Assembly: GCA_026418015.1 (NCBI GenBank)
Contig: JAOACE010000003.1
Coordinates: forward strand, 1 to 33,778
Direction of reading: 5' to 3'
DNA length: 33,778 bases
DNA from: Leptospiraceae bacterium
GTDB lineage: Bacteria; Spirochaetota; Leptospiria; Leptospirales; Leptonemataceae
Shown here: piece by piece, positions 8,245 through 16,099 of the stretch
How the letters are laid out: every line of letters begins with the position of its first letter
How positions within the stretch are numbered: position 1 is the first letter of the stretch
Notes under the pieces: generated by a model
What the model saw: the letters and a program-made list of their open reading frames with translations, nothing else
Told to the model about the DNA's origin: nothing
The model's database searches: none
Translations under genes and position numbers: made by a program

Positions 8245-8406
8245 ATGGCAAAAGAAAAAGAAAAAAAGAAGAAGATCAATAAAATGACTTTAGAAGAAGT
8301 AGAAGAAGCTTTAAAAAAAGTCCAAGAACATATGAAGAACTTCAACAGCAAATACGCACAACATTTGCTTAAAAGAAAACACGAATTAACTCAATCCAAA
8401 TCCTAG
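8245..8406 (+). CDS. Small coiled-coil protein of unknown function
   Basis: A 53-residue frame starting with ATG at 8245 and ending with TAG at 8406. The product is very basic at its N-terminus (Lys/Glu-rich, with a run of four Lys) and then forms one amphipathic helix with the heptad-like segment MTLEEVEEALKKVQEHM, followed by a short basic tail. I do not recognise a family. The codon use matches its neighbours and the frame sits 47 bases after the recombinase on the same strand, ahead of a hairpin at 8434-8462. This supports a real gene at the end of the WYL/Xer operon. There is no clear Shine-Dalgarno site. It could bind nucleic acid or ribosomes, but this is a guess from charge alone. Confidence 0.6.
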   Translation: MAKEKEKKKKINKMTLEEVEEALKKVQEHMKNFNSKYAQHLLKRKHELTQSKS

Positions 8407-8433
8407 CAATCGATAGAATCATCTCGTTATAAG

Positions 8434-8462
8434 ACGTAAGGTTGTTATTTTCAACTTTACGT
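8434..8462 (+). terminator. Hairpin downstream of the recombinase/small-protein genes
   Basis: The arms ACGTAAGGTTG (8434-8444) and CAACTTTACGT (8452-8462) pair over 11 positions with one G-U, around a 7-base loop. It sits 28 bases after the last stop codon. The downstream T-rich stretch is broken (AAGCCTTATTTAT), so it is a moderate rather than classical intrinsic terminator. Confidence 0.55.
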
Positions 8463-8523
8463 TAAGCCTTATTTATCAATGATTAAAAAATAATACTTCG
8501 TATTTTAATCCCCCTTTTTAAAG

Positions 8524-8550
8524 TTGACAAAAAACTAAATTCCTTATTTT
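8524..8550 (+). promoter_or_regulatory. Promoter of the methyltransferase/adenylate cyclase operon
   Basis: A perfect TTGACA (8524-8529) is followed after 15 bases by TATTTT (8545-8550). The ATG at 8561 is ten bases beyond, leaving almost no leader, and there is no ribosome site. The geometry repeats that seen before the arsC-like gene. Confidence 0.5.
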
Positions 8551-8560
8551 GAAAAATAAT

Positions 8561-9961
8561 ATGAAAAATATCGAGAATATTGAAGTTCCATCACCGCAAT
8601 CCAATTATATTGTACGTCAAGATAGAAAAGATTTAACTCTTGGAGAAGTATTTTTAGAAATTAAAGATAATCTATATCCCTTAGATAATTTATCTCTAAG
8701 CGGATTATCTATAAAAGTAGATAATAACATAACTTTTAGCAAAAATCTTTTAACTGCATCTTTAATTTTAAAAAATCAAAAATTACAGGAAGTTCGTTTA
8801 AAACCCATACGAGAATATACAAAAAATGGCCATCATTTTATCGCATTCGAAATTATTGATAGTTCGATTGATTTAGAGCAAATAGATTTAATTCATAAAA
8901 TAAACGCAATCTTATCCAAAAATTTAACAATAATAGAAGCTAAAGAGATTAACGAAAATTTTAAAAATTTAACTTTAGAATTATATTATTTCTTAAAAAA
9001 CTTAGAAGAAGATATAAATCAATTTCAAATCGAAAACTTTCTTTTTAGTAGAGAAGAAATAGAACAATACGAAAATAAAATCATTGAATCTACTACAAAT
9101 CATCTAAAAAATTATATATTAAAATTTTTAAACAATTTAGAAAACAAGATTGCACATCTTTCGGAAGAAGAAAAAAAACAACATTATAGTTATTTTAGAC
9201 AAATTTGTGGAAATTTTTTTGATCAATCCTATTTAGCATATCGTGCTTATCATAAACTTCCCGGCTATGCAGGTGATCACCAAACGATACAATTGATCTA
9301 CGACAATAAACCAAGAGGTAAAACTTTATTTGCAAAATGTATGGATAATTTTTTTCTATCAGCATTAGAATCAGAAGCAGTTCGAAATCGATCGAAATAT
9401 TTAGAAAAGAAAATCAAGCATTTTATTAAACAAAATAATCGTGCAAAAATTGTATCTTTTGGTTGCGGAACAGCTCAAGAAATTCGAAACCTACTTTTAA
9501 ATCAACCTTCTTTATTAAAGGATTCAGAAATTCATTTAATTGATCAGGATGTAGAAGCATTAAAAAATGCTCAAAAGCTCATTAAAAAAATTCTAACAGA
9601 AAAACAAACAAACAGCAATATATATTATCATAATTGGGGTATCAAAAATATATTAAAAAATGGGTTTACCTTTGGAAAAGCAGACTTTATTTATTCTGCT
9701 GGTGTCAATGATTATCTTAGTGATAAAGTATGTTATAAATTAACATCAACCTTTTTTGATTTATTGAATTCAAATGGTATGATCATTATTGGAAATTTTA
9801 ACACAAACACGCCAGAACATTTAGTAAGAACTATAATATTAGATTGGAATTTAAATCTGCGCGATAAGAAAAAATTATTAGAATTATTTTCTCCTATTGG
9901 GAAATTAAAAATAGAAAGTGAACCATTAAACATAAATTTATTTGTAAATATATTTAAATGA
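8561..9961 (+). CDS. PilZ-like domain fused to a SAM-dependent methyltransferase
   Basis: A 466-residue cytoplasmic protein. Residues 1-110 resemble a PilZ domain: they contain NLSLSG, matching the (D/N)-x-S-x-x-G signature, but the usual R-x-x-x-R is only R-x-x-R, so c-di-GMP binding is uncertain. A helical middle region follows. The block around 235-285 (LPGYAGDHQTIQLIYDNKPRG) resembles proteins annotated as extracellular factor or 3-hydroxypalmitate methyl ester synthesis proteins. The C-terminal Rossmann methyltransferase has the SAM motif VSFGCGTAQE and an acidic LIDQD strand. An in-frame TTG at 8549 would add four residues, but the ATG at 8561 is preferred. Its stop overlaps the cyclase start (ATGA at 9958-9961), indicating translational coupling. 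The methyl acceptor is unknown. Confidence 0.7.
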   Translation: MKNIENIEVPSPQSNYIVRQDRKDLTLGEVFLEIKDNLYPLDNLSLSGLSIKVDNNITFSKNLLTASLILKNQKLQEVRLKPIREYTKNGHHFIAFEIIDSSIDLEQIDLIHKINAILSKNLTIIEAKEINENFKNLTLELYYFLKNLEEDINQFQIENFLFSREEIEQYENKIIESTTNHLKNYILKFLNNLENKIAHLSEEEKKQHYSYFRQICGNFFDQSYLAYRAYHKLPGYAGDHQTIQLIYDNKPRGKTLFAKCMDNFFLSALESEAVRNRSKYLEKKIKHFIKQNNRAKIVSFGCGTAQEIRNLLLNQPSLLKDSEIHLIDQDVEALKNAQKLIKKILTEKQTNSNIYYHNWGIKNILKNGFTFGKADFIYSAGVNDYLSDKVCYKLTSTFFDLLNSNGMIIIGNFNTNTPEHLVRTIILDWNLNLRDKKKLLELFSPIGKLKIESEPLNINLFVNIFK

Positions 9962-11232
9962 TAATGAAGAGAATTATACACCTGTTAAAAGAAAAGATCA
10001 ATTTAAAAGAATTAGAAGATCCAGATTTTTTGTTTGAACTAAACGAAAAAAATACGTCGATACATTTTTGGTCTATAATTTTATTTAATATTGTATATCT
10101 TTTATGGTTAATGTTCGATTATTTTTTAGAACCAAAAAATTTTTATTATTTTTTTGGAATTCGAACTATAACAGCTTTAATTAATGTATTAAATTTACTT
10201 CTTTTAATATATTATCTTTATAAAGAAAATATAAAATTTATAATAATTTATTTATTTAATTCCCTTTTTGTTTTTTCTATTGCATTTTCGATTTCCTTAA
10301 TGTTTCTTAAAGTAGAAAAACATTTTATTCCTTATACAGTAGGTTATAGCATTCCAGTGATGGGTTTTGGTATTTTATATTTTTATCCCATCCGTTATTA
10401 TATATTTTTTGCTTTTATAACATTATTCTTTCATCATCTAATATTTTTTTATAATGATTTATTTGGAAAATTTTCATTAGATAATTATATTTCGGGATAT
10501 TTTTATCTATTAACATCGATAATGATTGGTATTTTTACTATTTATTTTAAATATAGCTTTTTTGTAAATGAATATTATTTAAGGAAAAGCTTAGCAGAAG
10601 AAGAAAAAAAGAGCGGAAACTTATTAAAAAACATTTTTCCCGAAGAGATCATCGAAGAACTAAAAAAAAATAATAGAGTTAAACCCAAACTACATCAAAA
10701 TGTGACGGTTTTATTCATCGATTTTGAACATTTTACTACATCTTGCGAAAAACTTTCCCCTGATCAAGTTATCTTTTATTTAAATCAATATTTTATGTAT
10801 TTCGACGAAATAATTGAATTATATCACTTAGAAAAAATTAAGACTATTGGTGATGGTTATCTTGCTGTTGCTGGTGTGCCAAAAGAATACGAAAATCATG
10901 CTTTGATTGCATTAAGAGCTGCAATGCAAATAAAATCTTTTGTAGTGCATGCTTACGAAAGTCAAGAATTACCTTGGCGATGTAGGATTGGTTTACATAG
11001 TGGACCTGTTATTTCTGGGGTTATTGGTAAACTTAAATATGCTTATGATATTTTTGGAGATACTGTGAATATCGCGAGTAGAATGGAATCCTATGGCGTA
11101 CCTAATAGTATTAATGTTTCTGAATCAACCAAAGAACTAATCAAAGATTATTATAATTATAAATATAATGCAACATTAAAGCTTGCCAATGGAAGATTAA
11201 TTCGAATGTACGAAATTATCGAAGAAAAGTGA
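9958..11232 (+). CDS. Membrane-bound class III adenylate cyclase
   Basis: A 424-residue protein making cAMP from ATP. About six hydrophobic segments fill residues 35-205, followed by the usual linker (LLKNIFPEEIIEEL) and a class III cyclase domain to the end. The first metal-binding Asp lies in LFIDFEHF and the second in GDGYLAVAG. The Lys just before it (KIKTIGD) and the Asp of YDIFGD are the adenine-selecting residues, so adenylate rather than guanylate cyclase. The transition-state Asn and Arg lie in TVNIASR. It overlaps the methyltransferase gene by four bases. The sensory membrane part has no recognised input domain. Spirochaetes such as Leptospira carry many cyclases of this build. Confidence 0.88.
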   Translation: MIMKRIIHLLKEKINLKELEDPDFLFELNEKNTSIHFWSIILFNIVYLLWLMFDYFLEPKNFYYFFGIRTITALINVLNLLLLIYYLYKENIKFIIIYLFNSLFVFSIAFSISLMFLKVEKHFIPYTVGYSIPVMGFGILYFYPIRYYIFFAFITLFFHHLIFFYNDLFGKFSLDNYISGYFYLLTSIMIGIFTIYFKYSFFVNEYYLRKSLAEEEKKSGNLLKNIFPEEIIEELKKNNRVKPKLHQNVTVLFIDFEHFTTSCEKLSPDQVIFYLNQYFMYFDEIIELYHLEKIKTIGDGYLAVAGVPKEYENHALIALRAAMQIKSFVVHAYESQELPWRCRIGLHSGPVISGVIGKLKYAYDIFGDTVNIASRMESYGVPNSINVSESTKELIKDYYNYKYNATLKLANGRLIRMYEIIEEK

Positions 11233-11297
11233 TTTTTATGATTTTAAAACAATCCTTAATATGAGGAAAAATTTTAATAAAAACATAAATTTTTTAG

Positions 11298-11328
11298 TTG
11301 AAATTTTTTAAATCTAAAATAATATAAT
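11298..11328 (+). promoter_or_regulatory. Promoter of the YqjD/YqjE-like operon
   Basis: A perfect TATAAT at 11323-11328 has TTGAAA at 11298-11303 upstream; the 19-base spacing is long. Transcription would start near 11335, giving a leader of about 20 bases that contains the strong GGAGG ribosome site before the ATG at 11355. This contrasts with the leaderless layout of several other genes in the window. Confidence 0.5.
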
Positions 11329-11354
11329 AACACTACATAAATTGGAGGATAAAC

Positions 11355-11639
11355 ATGGAAGAAGCAAAAAATCTATCACAGGGAGAAACAACTGTTTCTA
11401 AGCAAAAATACGAAGAATTAAAACAAAAATACGAAGCATTAAGATCCAAAGCAGGCGAAGAATGGGTTCACATTAAAGAAAAAATGCAGGTTTATGGAGA
11501 AGGAGCAGAAGAATTTTTTGATTCCTTAGCACGATATATAAAAGAAAATCCTCAAAGAGCAAGTATTATTGCTGGTATCTTAGGTTTAAGTGTTGGTTTG
11601 ATTCTAGGAATCTTGATCCGAGGTGGTAAAGATAAATAA
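11355..11639 (+). CDS. YqjD/ElaB-like (DUF883-type) membrane-anchored protein
   Basis: A 94-residue protein: a charged amphipathic helix (about residues 14-65, with repeated KYEELKQKYEALRSK heptads), then the ENPQRASIIAGILGLSVGLILG segment with a Gly-rich C-terminal transmembrane helix and a short basic tail. This is the layout of YqjD/ElaB proteins, which tether ribosomes to the inner membrane in enterobacteria, though that role is not established here. The start is set by GGAGG seven bases upstream. The next gene begins on the base of its stop (overlap at 11639), and the YqjD-YqjE order is common across bacteria. Confidence 0.7.
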   Translation: MEEAKNLSQGETTVSKQKYEELKQKYEALRSKAGEEWVHIKEKMQVYGEGAEEFFDSLARYIKENPQRASIIAGILGLSVGLILGILIRGGKDK

Positions 11640-12061
11640 TGAAGGATAAAACTTTTAGCGAAACCTACAAAAAATCTATAGATCGTTACAAAGAAAACCG
11701 AGAAAAATATTTACCAATAATAGAAAGTTTGGTAAATAATTTGATTATTGCTTTTTTAGAACCATCAATCTACTACCAAAATTTAAAAAAAATGATTTCT
11801 ATACAGATTCAATATAGAACACGATATTTTCTTCTAGGTGTTCTATTTTTTCTTATTTCTTTCTATTTTATTTTTTTCTTTCTTGGTTTTTTATTTTTCA
11901 GCTTTTACCAATTGCTATCAGAAAAAATTCAAAATCATGCAATTGTAGCATTACTTGTAGCTTGGCTCGCTTTTTTATTATTTTTTATCATCATTTATCT
12001 AAGTTTTCATTACTTTAATAAAATAGGTCAAAAAATCACTATTCAATCTAAAAATAATTGA
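11639..12061 (+). CDS. YqjE-like / holin-superfamily membrane protein
   Basis: A 140-residue protein with a charged N-terminal third and two long hydrophobic segments at about 65-90 and 100-125, giving a hairpin in the inner membrane. This matches the YqjE or 'phage holin superfamily 6' type that accompanies YqjD-like proteins in many bacteria. Translation appears coupled to the upstream gene, as the ATG overlaps its stop. There is no sign of phage context, so the holin name should not be read as a lysis function. Function unknown. Confidence 0.6.
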   Translation: MKDKTFSETYKKSIDRYKENREKYLPIIESLVNNLIIAFLEPSIYYQNLKKMISIQIQYRTRYFLLGVLFFLISFYFIFFFLGFLFFSFYQLLSEKIQNHAIVALLVAWLAFLLFFIIIYLSFHYFNKIGQKITIQSKNN

Positions 12062-12093
12062 CCATTAAATCAAAAAAATTTTATATAATAATC

Positions 12094-13413
12094 ATGAAAA
12101 ACATATATAAAATAACCTTAATTTTGTTGGTTTCTTTTTTTTATTCCGTTAGTCTTTGGAGTTGGGGAAGTCACTATTTGATCACACTTCGTTCGTTAGA
12201 TCATCCTAATTTTTCGTTTTTAGATAGAGAAGTGCCCACAGAAGAACTCGAAGCCTTTATCAAAAAAGAAAGAGAAGGGTTATACAAAGTCTTTAAAGAA
12301 TATTATGAATGGCACTATAAATTTAACCCCAAAAGAATGAACCCAGAATATCTAAAAAATCCTTTTGATAAAGAAAAAGCTGATTTGCAATCTTTTATTC
12401 GTGCCGCGCGTTTAAACCCTCAAGCAAAGTTTCTTTTAGTAAATCGCATTATTCCAGGTCAAAAGCTAAAATATAATATCGTACCAATCAAAGAAGTATA
12501 TCCATTTTATACAGAGCAGACTTTTTTTTATCAATTCGAAGATGTAAAAAATAAAAAGGTTTCGCTTCGATCTATTTTGGTCACCTTCGCAGATGAACCC
12601 GATTGGGTTATGGATCATCATCTATGGGAAATCAAAGAATATGGATATGGAATCCAACCGTATGGTGAACCAAAAGGAGAAAGTAGTAAAGCTCCCTTCC
12701 ACATGCTATTTATGCATGAACCTTGGATTGTACACAAAGCAGCATCGCATCTTCTAGAAGGAATGACCATAGAAAGAATTGTTCTCTTTACAAAATTAGC
12801 TAAGTTTGCAAAAGATACAGGACATGATTATTGGGCTCATCGTTTTTTGGCATGGGCAATCCATTACTATCAAGATTTAGGCCAACCTTACCACGCAAAA
12901 GCAGTTCCAGAAGCAGATTTTTGGTATTACACGCGATATATTTTGAGTTGGGATAAAAAAGCATTCCAAGATCGAGCAACTCAACTTTTAAAAAATAAAC
13001 ATTTTATCTACGAAGATTTTGTCTCTGTTTATTTAGAAAAATCATTTACCAATCCAGATAGGATTACAAATAGTTTAGTACTAGCATTAAAAAAAGAACC
13101 AATAATTTTCGAAAGCTATAAAAAATTTATAAAAAATCCAGATTATTATCAAATTGTATACGATCTAACAAAATATTCATCGGACCATGCATATTCATTG
13201 GATAAAAATATCCAAACCATCTTTGGGAAAAAATATACCCAAGATCCCAATTTTGATATTGAACGCGATCCTAATTACAACATTACCAACGTAATAGAAG
13301 AATTAGAAGGAAATAAAAAAAATTTACTTCTTATAGAAACAGAAAAAGACTTTCAGAATACAGCACAGATTACGCGATTTGCAGTTTTAGATTTACATAA
13401 AAAAGAATTATGA
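12094..13413 (+). CDS. Exported zinc-dependent phospholipase C / S1-P1 nuclease-like protein
   Basis: A 439-residue protein counted from the ATG at 12094, which gives a clean signal peptide (residues 1-20) ending in LWSWG. An in-frame TTG at 12058 overlapping the previous gene is a less likely start. After cleavage the mature N-terminus would begin near Trp, as in zinc phospholipases C and S1/P1 nucleases, where it supplies a zinc ligand. The zinc-binding helices are visible: EPDWVMDHHLWE, GHDYWAHRFLAWAIHYYQDLGQPYH (H-x-x-x-D and Q-P-x-H elements of the family). It probably cleaves phosphodiester bonds in lipids or nucleic acids outside the cytoplasm; which one cannot be told. Its stop overlaps the J-domain gene by four bases. 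Confidence 0.72.
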   Translation: MKNIYKITLILLVSFFYSVSLWSWGSHYLITLRSLDHPNFSFLDREVPTEELEAFIKKEREGLYKVFKEYYEWHYKFNPKRMNPEYLKNPFDKEKADLQSFIRAARLNPQAKFLLVNRIIPGQKLKYNIVPIKEVYPFYTEQTFFYQFEDVKNKKVSLRSILVTFADEPDWVMDHHLWEIKEYGYGIQPYGEPKGESSKAPFHMLFMHEPWIVHKAASHLLEGMTIERIVLFTKLAKFAKDTGHDYWAHRFLAWAIHYYQDLGQPYHAKAVPEADFWYYTRYILSWDKKAFQDRATQLLKNKHFIYEDFVSVYLEKSFTNPDRITNSLVLALKKEPIIFESYKKFIKNPDYYQIVYDLTKYSSDHAYSLDKNIQTIFGKKYTQDPNFDIERDPNYNITNVIEELEGNKKNLLLIETEKDFQNTAQITRFAVLDLHKKEL

Positions 13414-14033
13414 TTGAATTCGAAAAATATTGCAAAATCTTAGGTGTAAAACCAGGAGATTCTGCCGAAGTCGTAAAAGCTGCATTCCGCGAAAAAATTA
13501 AAGAATGCCACCCAGATTTGGGTGGCGATATAGAAAAAACAAAATTACTAATAGAAGCATACGAAAAATTAAAAAATGGTGTACCGGTTAATACATCCTA
13601 CCAAAAAGCCAAAAATTCCCAACAAAACATCACAAACAAAGAGATTTTTCGAGATTTTCTAAATAGAATTTTTGCCCACGATCCCTATATTTTAAAAATT
13701 ATCAACGAAGTTTTAAACCAATATGGATTAGAAGACGTAGAAATTCCCATCAAACATAAACGCTATTATAAACAAAATAACGAAATCCATAGCGATATTG
13801 GTTGGAATGAATTTGAAAAAGCAGAAAGAGCCTTTCATAACGCTATGCAAAAATTTAACAACCAAAAAGGAAGAACAATTCGATATCGTTCCTTGGATTT
13901 AATCAAAGATCTATCGCAGGTTCAAATCCTTTATCGTAGTGTAATGGTTCGACATCCATCTTTTACCTTTAAATGTAAGCAACGATTAGATCAAATCCAA
14001 GAATTGATGGATCATGCAAAAATGACTTTATAA
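13410..14033 (+). CDS. J-domain (DnaJ-like) protein
   Basis: A 207-residue protein with an N-terminal J domain at about residues 4-55: YCKILGVKPGDSAEVVKAAF, the HPD tripeptide in ECHPDLGGD, and IEAYEKLKNG. HPD is what stimulates the ATPase of Hsp70 partners. The remaining 150 residues have no Gly/Phe stretch, zinc-finger region or other recognised domain; they are basic and helical. It is therefore a specialised class C co-chaperone rather than DnaJ itself. Start codon overlaps the phospholipase stop (ATGA). tadA follows after seven bases. Confidence 0.8.
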   Translation: MIEFEKYCKILGVKPGDSAEVVKAAFREKIKECHPDLGGDIEKTKLLIEAYEKLKNGVPVNTSYQKAKNSQQNITNKEIFRDFLNRIFAHDPYILKIINEVLNQYGLEDVEIPIKHKRYYKQNNEIHSDIGWNEFEKAERAFHNAMQKFNNQKGRTIRYRSLDLIKDLSQVQILYRSVMVRHPSFTFKCKQRLDQIQELMDHAKMTL

Positions 14034-14040
14034 TCCATCG

Positions 14041-14505
14041 ATGAAGGATATAAACCTTTATTATCTTGATTTAGCTTTAAAAGAAGCCCAAAAAGCCTTT
14101 CTTAAAGACGAAGTTCCCGTAGGAGCAATTCTAACAAAAGATAATCAAATCATTGCAAGAGGACACAACCTTAGAATTTCGAAAAATAATGCTATTTATC
14201 ATGCAGAGATTGTAGCAATAGAAAAAGCATGTAAAAAATTAAAAACATGGAGGTTAGATAATTGCAGTTTATTCGTAACACTTGAACCATGTCTAATGTG
14301 TGCTGGAGCAATTATCCAATCGCGTATAAAAAATGTTATATTTGGTGCAAAAGACGATAAAGGAGGAGCTATCATTAGTAAATACACTATATTTGATGAT
14401 AGAAAACTCAACCACCATCCACACTATGTTTTTATAGATCATCCTGAATGTAGAAAAATTTTAAAAGATTTTTTTATAAAAAAAAGAAATATAAATAATT
14501 TATAA
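14041..14505 (+). CDS. tadA: tRNA-specific adenosine deaminase
   Basis: A 154-residue zinc deaminase that converts A34 to inosine in tRNA-Arg(ACG). The catalytic H-A-E is at 54-56 (His54 zinc ligand, Glu56 proton shuttle) and the second zinc motif P-C-L-M-C at 83-87 (Cys84, Cys87). The FGAKDDKGGA segment following is typical of TadA rather than cytidine deaminases. Length matches the family. It appears to be the last gene of the run beginning at 11355. Its stop overlaps the convergent DUF218 gene by six bases at the palindrome TTATAA. Confidence 0.92.
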   Translation: MKDINLYYLDLALKEAQKAFLKDEVPVGAILTKDNQIIARGHNLRISKNNAIYHAEIVAIEKACKKLKTWRLDNCSLFVTLEPCLMCAGAIIQSRIKNVIFGAKDDKGGAIISKYTIFDDRKLNHHPHYVFIDHPECRKILKDFFIKKRNINNL

Positions 14506-15273
14506 ATATCCTTTTATTTTATAAGCAATTATACCAATGAATTCTTTGATTGCAATCGTGCTTTTTTTTAAACCATCATCACTTGGGAAAAAATCCTCTA
14601 TTCCTGCAATCTCTCTTAAACTTCTATAATCTACGGAATAAGGTATAATGGTGATTTCTTGTTCTAACCCCATCTGATTTAAAACATGCAAAAAAACATA
14701 ATAAGACCTATACATATGAAACGCAGAAGTCATTAAATAAACCTTTTTTAAAGAATGTTCTTTACATATTTTAAGAGATTCTACCGCATTTTCGTAAGTA
14801 TTTCTGGATTTATCATCGATTAAAATAGAATTTTCTGGTACCGTATATAACAAATATTTTTTTAAAGGAATGCTTTCTGGTAATATGCTTTGATTTATAT
14901 AACCTGTTGCACCACTAATAAGAACATATTTTGTTTTATTCAATTGATATAACTTTTCTGCCACAAGAATTCGATCTACTCCATCGGTAAATTCCGGAAA
15001 ATTCGTCACCATTCTTAAAGGATTACTCAAACCACCTAATACTATCACTGCATCTACGTCTTCTGCTTTTTCTAACTCTATTTTGGGGAATTGATCTTCT
15101 AGTATTTGAATCATTCGAGAAGCTACAAATTCTGTAGAAATCAAAAAAAATATTATAGTAATTATTATATATTTTTTATTTTTATTTATTATAAAATATA
15201 TCAATAGAGTAAAAACAAAAAGTGGCAAAGGGAAAAAAAGTAGACTAAAAATCTTAGATAAATAAAAAAACAT
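14500..15273 (-). CDS. DUF218 (YdcF/ElyC-like) membrane protein
   Basis: A 257-residue protein counted from the ATG at 15273; a TTG at 15291 would add six residues. Two hydrophobic segments at about 1-50 anchor it in the inner membrane. The DUF218 domain follows: DAVIVLGG, a central VLISGATG strand, the conserved DDKSRNTYENA motif and VYLMTSAFHMYRS. ElyC of Escherichia coli, which shares this plan, affects peptidoglycan and lipid-carrier metabolism; the biochemical activity is not established. The gene is divergent from a VanY-like peptidase, which fits an envelope role. Confidence 0.8.
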   Translation of the reverse strand: MFFYLSKIFSLLFFPLPLFVFTLLIYFIINKNKKYIIITIIFFLISTEFVASRMIQILEDQFPKIELEKAEDVDAVIVLGGLSNPLRMVTNFPEFTDGVDRILVAEKLYQLNKTKYVLISGATGYINQSILPESIPLKKYLLYTVPENSILIDDKSRNTYENAVESLKICKEHSLKKVYLMTSAFHMYRSYYVFLHVLNQMGLEQEITIIPYSVDYRSLREIAGIEDFFPSDDGLKKSTIAIKEFIGIIAYKIKGYL

Positions 15274-15291
15274 AAGTAAAATAAAAATCAA

Positions 15292-15318
15292 TTGTCTTAT
15301 ATTACAAGTAAATATTTT
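15292..15318 (+). promoter_or_regulatory. Promoter of the VanY-like gene
   Basis: TTGTCT (15292-15297) and TATTTT (15313-15318) are spaced by 15 bases. ATG codons at 15319 and 15325 follow at once. If transcription starts about seven bases after the -10, only the 15325 start would remain, again as a leaderless message. Confidence 0.4.
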
Positions 15319-15324
15319 ATGATT

Positions 15325-16047
15325 ATGAAATTTGCCATTAGGTTTTTTATTCTAAACTTACTTTTTTTTAAAACAATTTTTTCTCAAAATTACTTACAAG
15401 AAAGAGAATTTTTAATTGGGCAATTTGAATTTTCCAAACATCCAGATTTTATTAATATAAAACAAATTGGAATACCTGTTAAAAGAAACGATCTTTTTCT
15501 ACAAAAAGAAGTTGCAGAACAATTGCTGAAATTATACCAACAACTAAAAAAAGACCTTCCGAATGCAGAATTTTGGGTTACCAGTGCAACAAGAAATTAT
15601 TGGCATCAAAAACAAATCTGGGAAAATAAATGGAATCAATACCAAAAACAATATAAAAATGATCCCCAACAGATAGCAACAAAGATATTAGAATATTCTT
15701 CTATGCCGGCTACTTCGCGACATCATTGGGGAACAGATTTCGACATCAATATCTTAGATAATTCTTATTACGAAAGAGGCAATGGTAAAATGATTTATGA
15801 ATGGTTAAAGAAAAATGCAAAAAAATATGGTTTTTGTATGCCTTACAACGAAAATCGAAATACGGGGTATCGTTTAGAAAAATGGCATTGGAGTTATTAT
15901 AAATTAGCAAAAATCTATCAACAAAAATGGAATGAATCTTTTCAAAATAATTTGTTTGATTCCAAGATTGATTTTATCGGAAAAGAATTCTTTAAAACTT
16001 ATGCTTTTATTTATGTAAATGCTATTAATACAGAATGTTTAGAATAA
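15325..16047 (+). CDS. Exported D-alanyl-D-alanine carboxypeptidase-like peptidase (M15B, VanY-type)
   Basis: A 240-residue protein, counted from 15325, with a signal peptide ending near residue 20 (TIFSQ). The zinc-peptidase signature S-R-H-H-W-G-T-D-F-D at 131-140 supplies His133 and Asp140, and W-H-W at 187-189 supplies the third ligand His188. This is the LAS fold of VanY and related DD-carboxypeptidases that trim peptidoglycan stem peptides. Position 138, commonly Ala, is Asp. The domain's exit region (about 200-240) is short and unassigned. Alternative start at 15319 adds two residues. It probably acts in the periplasm; no vancomycin-resistance genes are nearby, so a cell-wall housekeeping role is likelier. 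Confidence 0.82.
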   Translation: MKFAIRFFILNLLFFKTIFSQNYLQEREFLIGQFEFSKHPDFINIKQIGIPVKRNDLFLQKEVAEQLLKLYQQLKKDLPNAEFWVTSATRNYWHQKQIWENKWNQYQKQYKNDPQQIATKILEYSSMPATSRHHWGTDFDINILDNSYYERGNGKMIYEWLKKNAKKYGFCMPYNENRNTGYRLEKWHWSYYKLAKIYQQKWNESFQNNLFDSKIDFIGKEFFKTYAFIYVNAINTECLE

Positions 16048-16099
16048 TTTTAAATAAATTAGTTGCCAGAGGATGTGATTCTATTTTTCTATTGTTAGA

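Noticed and set aside
11639-12061. Holin gene as sign of a prophage
   Set aside because: The protein fits the YqjE type that accompanies YqjD-like proteins. No phage structural or lysis gene is near.
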